Origin: Pelotomaculum schinkii
GTDB lineage: Bacteria; Bacillota; Desulfotomaculia; Desulfotomaculales; Pelotomaculaceae
Length of the DNA stretch: 64,000 nt
Direction of reading: 5' to 3'
Assembly (NCBI RefSeq): GCF_004369205.1
Contig: NZ_QFGA01000004.1
Location: 186,001-250,000 of the forward strand
Shown one piece after another: positions 50,345-58,423 of the stretch (position 1 is the first letter of the stretch; each line of letters begins with the position of its first letter). Under the pieces are notes generated by a model. The model searched no databases. It was not told the DNA's origin and saw only the letters and a list, made by a program, of their open reading frames with translations. Made by a program: the position numbers and the translations under genes.

Positions 50345-51535
50345 TCAGAATAAATGTAAAAAGCTATCTGCACTAAGATATCTTGATTTGACAAACGACT
50401 CCGTCAAGTATATCGGGTAGATATGGTTTGCCCATCTTAAATCTGAGCCATAGCACACAGGATTTCGTTCGTTGATTAAGTATGTGCTCAATGTATCAAC
50501 CAATTCGCTGTTCATACCTTCACTCACTTCCTCGTCTGTAACGAGTATTTTTTCAATTTTAAGGATTCCATCAAAAGGCGACCGTGTTCTATGTTGGTCT
50601 CGTAGTCTTATATACCAAACGGCAAACTGTACGTCACCTAAGTAATCTGGGTTTTCATAACAAGACACAGGTGTTCTGTGGTAAAGAGGCAAATCGGCTA
50701 TAAAACCCGGATTTGGTTTTCCATTGACGTCCAAACAGACCTCGGGGTTGAAATTCTTTGAAGCCCCTAAAACCCAGCTGTAATTATTTTTAAAAGTTTG
50801 GTAGCTTTTCTTGTCCTTCTTATCTTTCTGAGTAGGTCTATATTCCAATGAACCATCTTTAATAAGATAGTTATCCTGATTCAACTTGCCTTCTCGGACA
50901 AGTTCGGCAACAAGTTCTTTTTCACATTCAATCATCTTATCCTGAACACAAGCTGTCGCTTTATCTTCAAATTTCATTTCCTCATTCTTCGAGGTTCTAT
51001 AGGGAAGTATGGCACTGAACTCTACACCAATCTTTTTTAGTTCCTTGCACTCATTTATCTTTTTAGTAGTTGCTTGGAAGAATCCCGGTTTTCCTCCGGC
51101 GTTAGCAATATCCGGCATTGAGAGAACGATTTCTCGCTTAAACTTTTCAGGCACCATTCTTTTGTCGACACGGCGGCAACACCCAACGCCAATTTGACCT
51201 GCGATTATTGGGAAAATCATGCTTCTGCTTCCATCATAATAAGCTCTGTCATCCACTTTAAATACGCGACGTGAACCGTCAAGGAAATAGCTCAAAATCT
51301 GGTCGTTTTGCTGAGTAATTATCTTGCACAAGCGACTAAGATCAATATATTTCGTATGCTTTGTGGTCTCGGCAGTCTTTTTCCATACAATTTGATTGTT
51401 TCCATAATCAATAGTTGGCCGTTCGGTCGTATCTAAACTATATTTATGAGCCTTATAGCTCTTGCCGCCAGTTTCCTCCGTAAGGATGTCACGTATTTTC
51501 ACATGAGGTTTGCTGCCGTCGTTTCGGCTTGCCAT
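50345..51535 (-). CDS. NurA-like nuclease, partner of the HerA-like ATPase
   Basis: A 396-residue protein. A DGS motif (SYFLDGSRR, residues 83-90) sits where NurA nucleases have their first catalytic aspartate. The C-terminus has the NurA-like pattern of charged strands, then IYPIYLTESFVKSR. No other domain is recognised. Its position directly before a HerA-type ATPase is the main support. NurA cuts DNA ends while HerA translocates. The start is ATG 51535 behind TAGGAGG. Confidence 0.6.
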   Translation of the reverse strand: MASRNDGSKPHVKIRDILTEETGGKSYKAHKYSLDTTERPTIDYGNNQIVWKKTAETTKHTKYIDLSRLCKIITQQNDQILSYFLDGSRRVFKVDDRAYYDGSRSMIFPIIAGQIGVGCCRRVDKRMVPEKFKREIVLSMPDIANAGGKPGFFQATTKKINECKELKKIGVEFSAILPYRTSKNEEMKFEDKATACVQDKMIECEKELVAELVREGKLNQDNYLIKDGSLEYRPTQKDKKDKKSYQTFKNNYSWVLGASKNFNPEVCLDVNGKPNPGFIADLPLYHRTPVSCYENPDYLGDVQFAVWYIRLRDQHRTRSPFDGILKIEKILVTDEEVSEGMNSELVDTLSTYLINERNPVCYGSDLRWANHIYPIYLTESFVKSRYLSADSFLHLF

Positions 51536-51622
51536 CTGTTTTTCCTCCTAAGGTTTACTCAATGTACTAGGATTTACTAGTCATGCGACGTTCTTTCAAT
51601 AATTCATCACAAAGTTAAAAGC

Positions 51623-51838
51623 CTATTCATTCTCTGAATTGCCCTTTTCGGCCGCGCTGCCGGAACGTATCCACTCATCCACTTCGGAAAGCTTAAACTT
51701 CCACTGCCTACCGACCTTGTGCGCCGGCATATTGCGGTTATTAATCCATTGCAGCACCGTTTCACGGCTCACATCGAGATAGTCGGTAATCGTATCCATT
51801 GATGACCATTTTTCAATATTGAGGTTGTCTTTGCTCAT
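51623..51838 (-). CDS. Helix-turn-helix (excisionase-type) DNA-binding protein
   Basis: A 71-residue MerR/excisionase-like winged HTH: MDTITDYLDVSRETVLQWIN, then NRNMPAHKVGRQWKFKLSEV. Such small proteins often head defence operons as regulators or serve as excisionases. It is first in the intact minus-strand cluster, with its ATG at 51838 behind GGAGG and an 87-base gap to the NurA-like gene. Confidence 0.82.
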   Translation of the reverse strand: MSKDNLNIEKWSSMDTITDYLDVSRETVLQWINNRNMPAHKVGRQWKFKLSEVDEWIRSGSAAEKGNSENE

Positions 51839-51880
51839 CTAAATGAACCTCCATTTTCTACTTAATCCAGCATCAATAAT

Positions 51881-52130
51881 CTATTTTATATTCCACGAAC
51901 GTTCAAATAGCTCATTTCCATTATCCGAGAGGTGTAACACCATGGTCTGTTTGAGTATTTCCGTTTAGAATACGACCCTTTTTTATCAAGCACAATAAAA
52001 ACCTGCTTGGGGCTCTGACTGTAGAGCTCCATTATTTTTTCAAGCGGTTCATTGGCTATTTGCTTCAAAAGTCATGAACCAACGAAGGCAATACAGTTAA
52101 TTGCATCACCGACAAGTTAAAGACAACTAA
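51881..52130 (-). pseudogene. C-terminal remnant of a DUF2326-like protein
   Basis: Read with two frame changes, this gives LPSLVHDF, KQIANEPLEKIMELYSQSPK, QVFIVLDKKGSYS, and VLHLSDNGNELFERSWNIK. That resembles the C-terminus of DUF2326-type ATPase/coiled-coil proteins. The N-terminal part is missing, and the remnant ends against the partial att copy at 52158. It suggests a further upstream gene of the cluster was lost. Confidence 0.5.
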
Positions 52131-52157
52131 ACCTTTAGCTCCGTAATGATCGACTGA

Positions 52158-52173
52158 TTCCACCAAATATACC
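52158..52173. other. Internal attachment-site-like repeat
   Basis: TTCCACCAAATATACC matches 59962-59976 apart from the first base. It separates the defence-like cluster from the graveyard region and may mark the joint between two elements stacked in ssrA. Confidence 0.45.
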
Positions 52174-52229
52174 CAAAAGTCATTATATCATTTATTTATG
52201 TATACTTCACTAATTTTACCTGTAACTTG

Positions 52230-52259
52230 GCTTTAATGCTTATAAATACGCATTAAAGC
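52230..52259 (+). promoter_or_regulatory. Inverted repeat upstream of the small ORF
   Basis: GCTTTAATGC (52230-52239) and GCATTAAAGC (52250-52259) are perfect complements with a 10-base AT-rich spacer. They lie 50 bases before the start at 52309. Possible operator or RNA hairpin. Confidence 0.5.
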
Positions 52260-52308
52260 ACGCAACACGAAGTCCAATTAAATTACCAAGAAAAGGAGAG
52301 CCAACAAG

Positions 52309-52458
52309 ATGCGAGAGATCAAGAACAGCAATGGCAAACTGGTCTGCCGTATAGATGAAATGGCCAGCATCTTCGAGATCGTGCATAAGGGCTACAAGAC
52401 GCTGATCCGCTTCAAACCTGATGGTACGGCAGAGGTTATCAACTCGGAGGCCGCTTAA
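52309..52458 (+). CDS. Small 49-residue protein of mobile-element type
   Basis: MREIKNSNGKLVCRIDEMAS, then a short hydrophobic-charged pattern ending AEVINSEAA. The start is ATG 52309 with AAAAGGAG at a good distance. The sequence resembles short conserved ORFs carried by Firmicutes conjugative elements. No function is known. Confidence 0.6.
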   Translation: MREIKNSNGKLVCRIDEMASIFEIVHKGYKTLIRFKPDGTAEVINSEAA

Positions 52459-52497
52459 CAGTGAACATAAGTTAATAACGAAATCCCGCAGAACCGC

Positions 52498-52550
52498 AGG
52501 ACGGGTAGGATTACACCAAAAACTGGTATTCCCGCCCGTCTCTTTTCGTT
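52498..52550 (+). terminator. Hairpin after the 49-residue ORF
   Basis: GACGGG pairs with CCCGTC, with an inner ACCA/TGGT helix, and the hairpin is followed by TCTTTTCGTTT. It is the likely end of the short transcript. Confidence 0.6.
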
Positions 52551-52589
52551 TCTACGGATTTTTCAAAGCCAAATTTTTCAAAACCAAAT

Positions 52590-52832
52590 GATTCAAATTA
52601 TGACAAGACAATTCAAAACCAGCCATAAAAAGCTCACCACTTACATCTACTACGATGCTGATGGCAGAAAACTAATCGAACTGAAGCTTGCTCGAAAACG
52701 GCGCAATAGAGGCAGATATTGAGCTACTTCATTACTGGGATGACGCGGAAGTGGATGAGCAGCACTACATTGATTACTGTATCTCACACCTTAACGCCTA
52801 CTATCGTGAACGGATGATAAAAAGAATTCGGT
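52590..52832 (+). pseudogene. Frameshifted sigma-factor-like ICE protein remnant
   Basis: One frame reads TSHKKLTTYIYYDADGRKLI and then shifts to LLENGAIEADIELLHYWDDA, EVDEQHYIDYCISHLNAYY. The pattern matches small sigma-70-like proteins found in Firmicutes integrative elements (an inference from family memory). The frame is broken near 52690, and the 3' part is replaced by the next fragment. Confidence 0.45.
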
Positions 52833-53020
52833 TCAGATCCATGCATATGTCCACGGTGTGGTAGTGAGATGGAGTTGGTAAAAATATGGCACCCGAAATA
52901 TGGGGATTCTATGACATTTTTTCGGAGGGGACGGAGGTGTTTGATTGTGGCAAAAAACAAGAAAGAAAAAGAAAAGGCCATCTGTAAAACAGGAGGCAAT
53001 GGTAATCTATCGTTGTTTGC
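52815..53020 (+). pseudogene. C-terminal fragment of an IS91-like transposase
   Basis: The frame KEFGSDPCICPRCGSEMELV, then KIWHPKYG, carries a CxxC zinc pair and the WHPKYG pattern of IS91-type transposase C-termini. It is joined directly to the sigma-like remnant. No start or catalytic domain is present. Confidence 0.45.
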
Positions 53021-53254
53021 AGTGTAATATGGAAGAGGAAATCTTTACAGCCCTAGCTTAACCAAGGGGTGGCTTTCCTCCGGTATGTTTTCCCTGAAGC
53101 GCTGCCGGTTAAGTTGTTTTTTTATCCCCAGCAGAGTTGGAAGGATTTTCACTGTGAATTCAGAATATTTCCAGGGAGTGGCATAATTCTACAGAAGAGG
53201 ATATTCTCAAAATAAGCTTTTTTCAATTGTAGTGCTACCTCTGGGGAATAAATT

Positions 53255-53374
53255 ATGCAAACAGCCTTATTAGAGGGACAAAAAATTTTGGCCACTGACC
53301 CCCTATGGGATCAACGAAAGGAAGAGATTCGGGTTCTTTGTAATGGTAAAGCTGTTTGCCCCGTTTGTAGGTAA
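53255..53374 (+). CDS. Short ORF, 39 residues, probable fragment
   Basis: An open frame, MQTALLEGQKILATDPLWDQ onwards, ends in a cysteine pair (CPVC). It has a weak GGGG ribosome site. I do not recognise it, and it may be the N-terminal stub of a longer zinc-binding protein. The rest of 53021-53491 holds nothing I can identify. Confidence 0.25.
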   Translation: MQTALLEGQKILATDPLWDQRKEEIRVLCNGKAVCPVCR

Positions 53375-53491
53375 CCAATAATATGTAGGTGGCTCTTTAG
53401 CTTGATGCGGAAATATGGACTAAATGAAGACATTTGATAATTTTGATCGTAGGAATTGCGATTTGAGTTTATATAAAGGGATGATTATCCT

Positions 53492-54316
53492 TTGACTAAA
53501 GAAGAACTCCGGGAGCTCATTTACGAAGTGCAGTCCTTCCTCAGTGAGCAGGATAACCTTGAGGTTAAAGCTGCCGCCAAAGGAGCGCCAAAAATTTATG
53601 ACAGCCTGTCTTCCCTGAGTAACCGGTCAGGCGGTGGCATTATTATCTTTGGTTTGGATGAAGAGAGTGATTTTAAGCCTGTAGGAGTTTATAACCTGGA
53701 AGACCTTATGAAAAAAGTGGGGGAAGTTGCTGCACAAATGGAACCACCTGTGCGTACCATCTTCACCTCCTTAAAGCTCGAGGGTGTAAAAGTATTAGCA
53801 GCAGAAATCCCTGAATGTCCCACTGAACTGAAACCTTGTTACTATAAGCCGGCGGGTCTGCATGGAGGTTCCTATATAAGAGTGGCAGATGGCGACCGCA
53901 AGATGACTGATTATGAAATATACATGTTTGTAAGCAGCAGGGGCCAGGTCACGGAAGACCTGCAGCCGGTGATTAGAGCCAAACCGGAAGATTTGGATGA
54001 GCAAGCGATTGAAAATTATCTTCCCAGAATAAAAGAAAAAAAGCCGGTATCCCGATTGTTATCGATCCCTCGTGAGCAATTGCTTAAAGCTTTAAACATC
54101 CTTACTGAACATGAAGGACAATTGGTGCCGACTCTAGCTGGCATGTTGATGTTTGGTATATTTCCACAGCAATTCTTTCCATCCTTGTTTGTGGCCTTTT
54201 TGATGTATGCTGGTACCAATGAAAATGTGAAAGGTCCTCGTGGGGAGAGATTTTTGGACAACCGGAGAATTGAAGGAACCATCCCAGAAATTGTGGTTGA
54301 GGCGGAAAAAGACTAA
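53492..54316 (+). pseudogene. Schlafen AlbA_2-domain ATP-binding protein, C-terminally truncated
   Basis: 274 residues. The N-terminal AlbA_2 domain has EVKAAAKGAPKIYDSLSSLS, GGIIIFGLDEE and YIRVADGDRKMTDYEI. The second domain starts at LLSIPREQLLKALNIL. Family members are usually ~450-550 residues with a C-terminal HTH. Here the frame stops right after RRIEGTIPEIVVEAEKD, so about 40% is missing. It starts with TTG or a nearby codon at 53492. Transcription or defence roles are reported for the family; this copy is probably inactive. Confidence 0.7.
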
Positions 54317-54433
54317 CTATTGACTTCGATGAGGGCAAGAAGCTAAGAAGGTATGGCAGCAATGATTATCCACCACACTGGAAAAAGTTGCTGGCCGTTT
54401 TCAAGAAATATGGATTTGGAACAAGAGAATAAA
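54317..54433 (+). pseudogene. C-terminal fragment of an unknown protein
   Basis: An open frame with no start, DFDEGKKLRRYGSNDYPPHW then KKLLAVFKKYGFGTRE and a stop, is fused to the truncated AlbA_2 gene. I do not recognise the parent. Confidence 0.3.
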
Positions 54434-54496
54434 ATGTTTGGAGGGGCATATGTGATTATTCGATTTATTTTAGAAAAAAGTATAATCCAAACTTAA

Positions 54497-54540
54497 GGGG
54501 ACAGCCTCGCTGCTTCGATCAGCTGTCCCCAAAACAAAAA
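54497..54540. repeat. GGGGACAGC inverted repeat
   Basis: GGGGACAGC (54497-54505) and GCTGTCCCC (54532-54540) form a perfect 9-bp stem. It has no T run on the + side and may be a relic end of an insertion element. Confidence 0.55.
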
Positions 54541-54629
54541 TAAACGCCTTATTTTACATCAATTTGGACTTTACAAAAAGTTCGGACACACTCACAATTG
54601 AGGATAAATATACCATCTGGTAGCCGGCA

Positions 54630-55081
54630 TTAAACCGGCCATTCAGAGAATGTGTATTTATATTCTTTGACGTCATCCGGTATCTTTTCAATAGGCATAT
54701 TTTTCGGCACCGTTTCCGTACCGGCTTCCAAAGCAGTATCGTAATACCAGCATTTAAATTTGATCATGTTCAGAGTCCTCTCTATCTCTGCCAACTGCTT
54801 TTCAGCAGCAGCTTTGCGTTCGTAAAACATATCTCTGCGCTGCTGCAAGGTGGTATCACCCTCTTTGCACCAATCCATAAACTGTTTGATATCCTTAATC
54901 TGCATCCCGGTGGATTTCAGACATTCAATGATTTTCAGCGTTTCGATTTCTGAATCAGTGAACACGCGAATGCCTCCGCTGCTGCGTCCAACATCGGGAA
55001 AAGTCCTTCACGGTCATAGTAGCGCAGTGTCGATGCTGCTATTCCCATTTTATTGGCAATTTCACCAATAGAGTAGTACAT
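54630..55081 (-). pseudogene. MerR family regulator, frameshifted
   Basis: The N-terminal frame gives MYYSIGEIANKMGIAASTLR then YYDREGLFP, the MerR HTH. Reading must then move by one base (a TTTT run near plus 55000) to continue DVGRSSGGIRVFTDSEIETL and the rest of the effector helix, to 54630. A good ribosome site GGAGG precedes the ATG at 55081. The full product would be ~150 residues. A MerR-type promoter lies divergently at 55125. Confidence 0.72.
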
Positions 55082-55124
55082 CTATATTGTCCTCCACATT
55101 TTTTGAAAACTTTCATAAAACCTC

Positions 55125-55155
55125 TTGACTTAAACCTAACTTTAAGTTGTATAAC
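55125..55155 (+). promoter_or_regulatory. MerR-type promoter with 19-bp spacer
   Basis: TTGACT (55125-55130) and TATAAC (55150-55155) are separated by 19 bases. The dyad AACCTAACTTTAAGTT lies between them. This long spacing is typical of MerR-activated promoters. The gene it served (ATG 55217, MKNTAALACLF) is cut off by the IS21 remnant. Confidence 0.65.
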
Positions 55156-55247
55156 TACTATACAACCGCAAAGGGGGGATGTCAAAACAAAGTTTTCTGT
55201 ACGTCGAGGTGAGATTATGAAAAATACAGCCGCTTTGGCTTGTCTTT

Positions 55248-55743
55248 TTTACCCGGTCAGGAATTCCTGTCACTGGATTCTGCCAATGAGCAAGTTAGAT
55301 CCTGGGTCAGGGATGTAGCCGATCAGCGGATTCATGGAACTGTTCATGAAAAGCCGGCAGAGCGTTTCAAACGGGAAAACCTTCGGCCACTTGGCAACAA
55401 GCCGCCATATCTCATGCAAACATGCCAACTTCGGAAGGTTGCTATTGATTGTCTGGTATCATATAAAGCCAACTGTTACTCTGTACCCTGGCAATATGTA
55501 AATCAAACCGTAGAAATTCAGGAAGGTTCTAATGGCTGGCTTTGCATTTACCACAAGGGAACTCTTATCGCCAAACATCTTATAGCAGAACAAAAACACC
55601 AGGTTATCATGGATAAAGAGCATTACCGGGGTCTCTCACCCAAATGGGAGAACATTGCTAAGGTGAAACTTTTACCCGAGGTGCAAGTAAGAAGCCTTGA
55701 GGTTTATGAGTCACTGGTCTCCGGAGGTGCTCTCATTGGATAA
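55248..55743 (+). pseudogene. IS21 transposase IstA, C-terminal fragment
   Basis: About 165 residues without the HTH and DDE core. SANEQVRSWVRDVADQRIHG and the C-terminal Mu-type domain (YSVPWQYVNQTVEI) are recognisable. Its stop overlaps the istB start, the normal IS21 coupling. Confidence 0.75.
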
Positions 55744-56470
55744 CCCTCAACTGCTAAGGCTTCAGGAAAACTTGAAAAAGTTGAAAATGAACAGGACAGG
55801 TCAACGCCTCGAGACTCTACTTCAGGAAGCGAGCAAGAATGAAATTAGTTACACGGATTTTCTGGACAGGCTGTTGGAAGAAGAAATTGCCCTAAAGTTT
55901 GAAAAACAGATAGCTTTGAATACCACCATGGCCAAGTTGCCTTTTGTTAAAACCCTTGAGGCCTTTGATTTTACATCCATAGAACCAAGGATAATCCGGG
56001 AACTGGCGACCTGTACTTTTATTGAAAGAGCCGAGAATGTAGTATTCTTAGGGCCCCCTGGGACTGGGAAGACGCATTTATCAGTGGCCCTGGGGCTTAA
56101 ATCCATCCAGAAGCGTTACCGGACTTTGTTTACCCCTGCTGCAGCTCTGATTGCTGCCTTGAATAGGGCTTACACAGAAAACCGTTTAGAGGATAAGCTT
56201 AAATTCTATTGTACGCCCAGGCTGTTGATCATTGATGAAATCGGCTATGTGCCAGTTGATGTCCACGGAGCACACCTACTGTTCCAGCTTATCTCCAGGA
56301 GATATGAAAAAGGGTCAATAATCATGACCAGTCTACTCCATCACAGCACTGTCATAAATGTCAAAGGCGAGTCTTACCGGTTAAAAGAGAAGCAACGTGC
56401 CGGGATAATCAAAAAGCCGCTGGATATTACACCTCCAGAAGGGGGTGGCCTATCGGATACCCTCACCTAA
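55736..56470 (+). pseudogene. IS21 helper ATPase IstB with internal deletion
   Basis: An AAA+ protein that helps IstA choose targets. Walker A FLGPPGTGKTHLS and Walker B LLIIDEIGYVP are present. After KGSIIMTS the sequence jumps to LLHHSTVINVKGESYRLKEK. About 25 residues normally lie between (an N-K-S-F..G-D-..-A-T-A-I-L-D-R stretch including sensor residues). The deletion keeps the frame. The start is TTG 55736, 8 bases after GGAGG. Confidence 0.72.
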
Positions 56471-56549
56471 TTTATTCTGTCTGAACTAAGTAGGGGTCAA
56501 AATTCAAATGCCAAAAAGGGTCAATTTTCAAGTGCCATTGACACAGGGG

Positions 56550-56740
56550 ACAGATCAGGGGGCTGTCGGTAGCATTTAGCACAGTCAAAAAGTGAGAACC
56601 CTGGGTCATCCGGGCACACGTGTAAGCCCATGGTTACACTGGAGGAGATATCGTCATCCAGCAGCCCCGCCTCCCGGCATAGAGCTCTCTTACCTTCGGC
56701 AGTGTAATCGGTTTCGGGGGATAAGTATTGAAAAAAACAA
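56550..56740 (-). pseudogene. Degenerate coding stretch with cysteines
   Basis: The minus strand, read with a frame change, gives EGKRALCREAGLLDDDISSS then a CP..C..CY cysteine cluster (MGLHVCPDDPGFSLFDCAKC). It looks like the end of a small metal-binding protein that I cannot name. Confidence 0.25.
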
Positions 56741-56813
56741 GTCTTACACTGTTGAAGTCTCGTTGTAGCATGGAGATTATCATGATGTTATAATGGGTTA
56801 TACGAGGTGGATA

Positions 56814-56984
56814 ATGATGATTTACCTTGATGTATGTTGTCTGAACCGTCCGTTTGATGACCAGACCCAAGAGAGGATCCGGCTTGAATCTGAAGCTGTT
56901 TTGTCAATTCTTTCTGCTTGTGAAACAGGTAAATGGTACTTGGTAGGTAGTGAAGCCATTGATTATGAAATCTCAGTTTTCTAA
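56814..56984 (+). pseudogene. PIN-domain toxin, truncated
   Basis: MIYLDVCCLNRPFDDQTQER, then LESEAVLSILSACETGKWYL with VGSEAIDYEIS, is a typical PIN nuclease N-terminus (catalytic Asp in LDVCC). The frame stops after ~56 residues where family members run to ~150. No antitoxin gene lies upstream. The start is ATG 56814 or 56817 behind GAGGTGG. Confidence 0.65.
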
Positions 56985-57151
56985 AATAACCCCAAATTTA
57001 ATTCGTACGACATTAGCTGTGGTGCTGGCTAATCGAAACGTGAGTTATTCTTTCCCGGGCTTTATTTCGACTGCAAGAGTTTTTGTTAAGAGGACAGAAT
57101 TTTCCTGGGTTGGAGCCTTATCGTATTTTTTTTGTTCAAAATAAATTAGTG

Positions 57152-57505
57152 TTATTTCAGAATCCAGCCAAAGTCATTATGATAGATCATTTGCCTAGTC
57201 ATACCACCATCAATACAGATGTTCTCGCCTGTAATGAACTCTGCTTTGTCGCTGCAGAGGTAAAGCACCATATTGGCAATGTCCAATGGGTTACCTACTC
57301 TTCCTGCCGGATGCTGATAAGCATCCGGGCCTTTGTAGATTGTAAACGCTGTATCTATCCAGCCCGGCGATATGGAATTCACCCTAACCTTTCCGGCAAG
57401 GCTTATCGCCATTGCATGCGTCAGTGCCGCGAGACCGCCCTTGGCCGCAGTATAGCTTTCTTCGCGTTCGATACATCCCGGCCCGTTTTGCTGGGCAATG
57501 GCCAA
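57152..57505 (-). pseudogene. Short-chain dehydrogenase C-terminus fused to a transposase piece
   Basis: The bulk is an SDR C-terminal half: SYTAAKGGLAALTHAMAISL, RVNSISPGWIDTAF and DIANMVLYLCSDKAEFITGE. The N-terminal Rossmann half is absent. Just upstream in another continuous frame is FIIKRNIRKEKAETWLAIAQ, like an IS4/IS1380-type transposase. So the joint near 57490 is a chimera of two gene fragments. Confidence 0.6.
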
Positions 57506-57599
57506 CCATGTTTCTGCCTTTTCTTTGCGTATGTTGCGTTTAATGATGAAGTCAGCTTTTGTTTCAAGCCGTTAGACTAAGTGTTGGGGGATTCACAGG

Positions 57600-58029
57600 A
57601 ATATTTCCTTAACTGTCGAAATTAAAGTGGCTGGCAGCTCTTTTTTCTGACAGCCCGCTGCTGACCGGCGACTTGCCGGGGCAGGGCAAATTACTGGCCG
57701 GACAAGCCGAAGCCTGGGTTAAATCATTGTCCGGGCAAACAGGGGGTTTAGGTTTCCGTACTTGTTTCAGGCTGGAGCCGCCGCCAGATCCGGTAGATGA
57801 AGGGCAAAAGCCGCAAAAAAAAGGAATCCACAGAGGACAACGTAAAGATGAAAATCGTGACTGGTTCCTTTCTTTTCATTTGCAGGCGAGTGACGATCCC
57901 AGCCTATTAATCCCGGCTGAAGTGGTGTGGAAAGAATCGAAAACTTCGCTGAGGCTCCTGGGCCGCAAATTTGAAAACCCGCAGGAGCGTCTGCTGGCCG
58001 ACCTGGGCAGGGCAGCACGGTTTGGTTAA
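57600..58029 (+). pseudogene. SNF2-family helicase N-terminal fragment
   Basis: The open frame LSKLKWLAALFSDSPLLTGD to WFLSFHLQASDDPSLLIPAE and FENPQERLLADLGRAARFG matches the N-terminal region of bacterial SNF2 helicases. It stops before the helicase core. A different frame continues KDKKTFNLLIEKSYSEVSKK to DEEEK (58025-58131), possibly from another gene. Confidence 0.55.
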
Positions 58030-58134
58030 AGATAAAAAGACGTTTAACCTATTAATAGAAAAAAGTTACAGTGAAGTGAGCAAAAAGGCTCTGGATGTCG
58101 CTTATGGGCTGGAAGACGAGGAGGAAAAATAAGA

Positions 58135-58413
58135 TTGAAAGCTAATAAGCATTCGCAATTTGTATCGATCTCGCTCGAAGAGTTTACAAAACTTCACGCC
58201 AGAAATAATCCGTTAGATAAACCGGAGCAGGTCAGAAGGTTAATTATACAAGCTGTTAAAAGGAAAGCGGCTGGAGCAAAATGTATTCACTGTGGACAAC
58301 CCATCTGGGCCATAGGGTCAGCTTTTGTCGGTTGGAACGGGTGTTTTACTTGTATTACCGGGGAAGCTTCATGCCATGATGACTATGAAATTGATGAGGT
58401 TTGTTTTATCTAA
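58135..58413 (+). CDS. Hypothetical cysteine-containing protein, 92 residues
   Basis: Not recognised. The first half is helical and basic (SISLEEFTKLHARNNPLDKP). The second has CIHCGQPIWAIG and CFTCITGEASC, a likely zinc site. The start is TTG 58135 behind GAGGAGG, itself within the end of the SNF2-type remnant. The next gene starts 11 bases later, so the two are probably cotranscribed. Confidence 0.6.
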   Translation: MKANKHSQFVSISLEEFTKLHARNNPLDKPEQVRRLIIQAVKRKAAGAKCIHCGQPIWAIGSAFVGWNGCFTCITGEASCHDDYEIDEVCFI

Positions 58414-58423
58414 TGAAGATTAA

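Larger units (their letters stand above)
55248..56543 (+). mobile_element. IS21-family remnant (truncated istA, istB, right end)
   Basis: Carries the C-terminal third of IstA, an IstB with an internal deletion, and a right end that reads GGGTCAATTTTCAAGTGCC, ATTGACA. The left end and most of istA are gone. It interrupts the gene downstream of the MerR-type promoter. Confidence 0.75.

Noticed and set aside
45221-51838. Known systems such as DISARM, BREX, Dnd, Zorya or SIR2-HerA
   Set aside because: No methylase, DUF1998, PglZ, DndCDE, ZorAB or SIR2 domain is present. Only the HerA-type ATPase is shared with SIR2-HerA systems.
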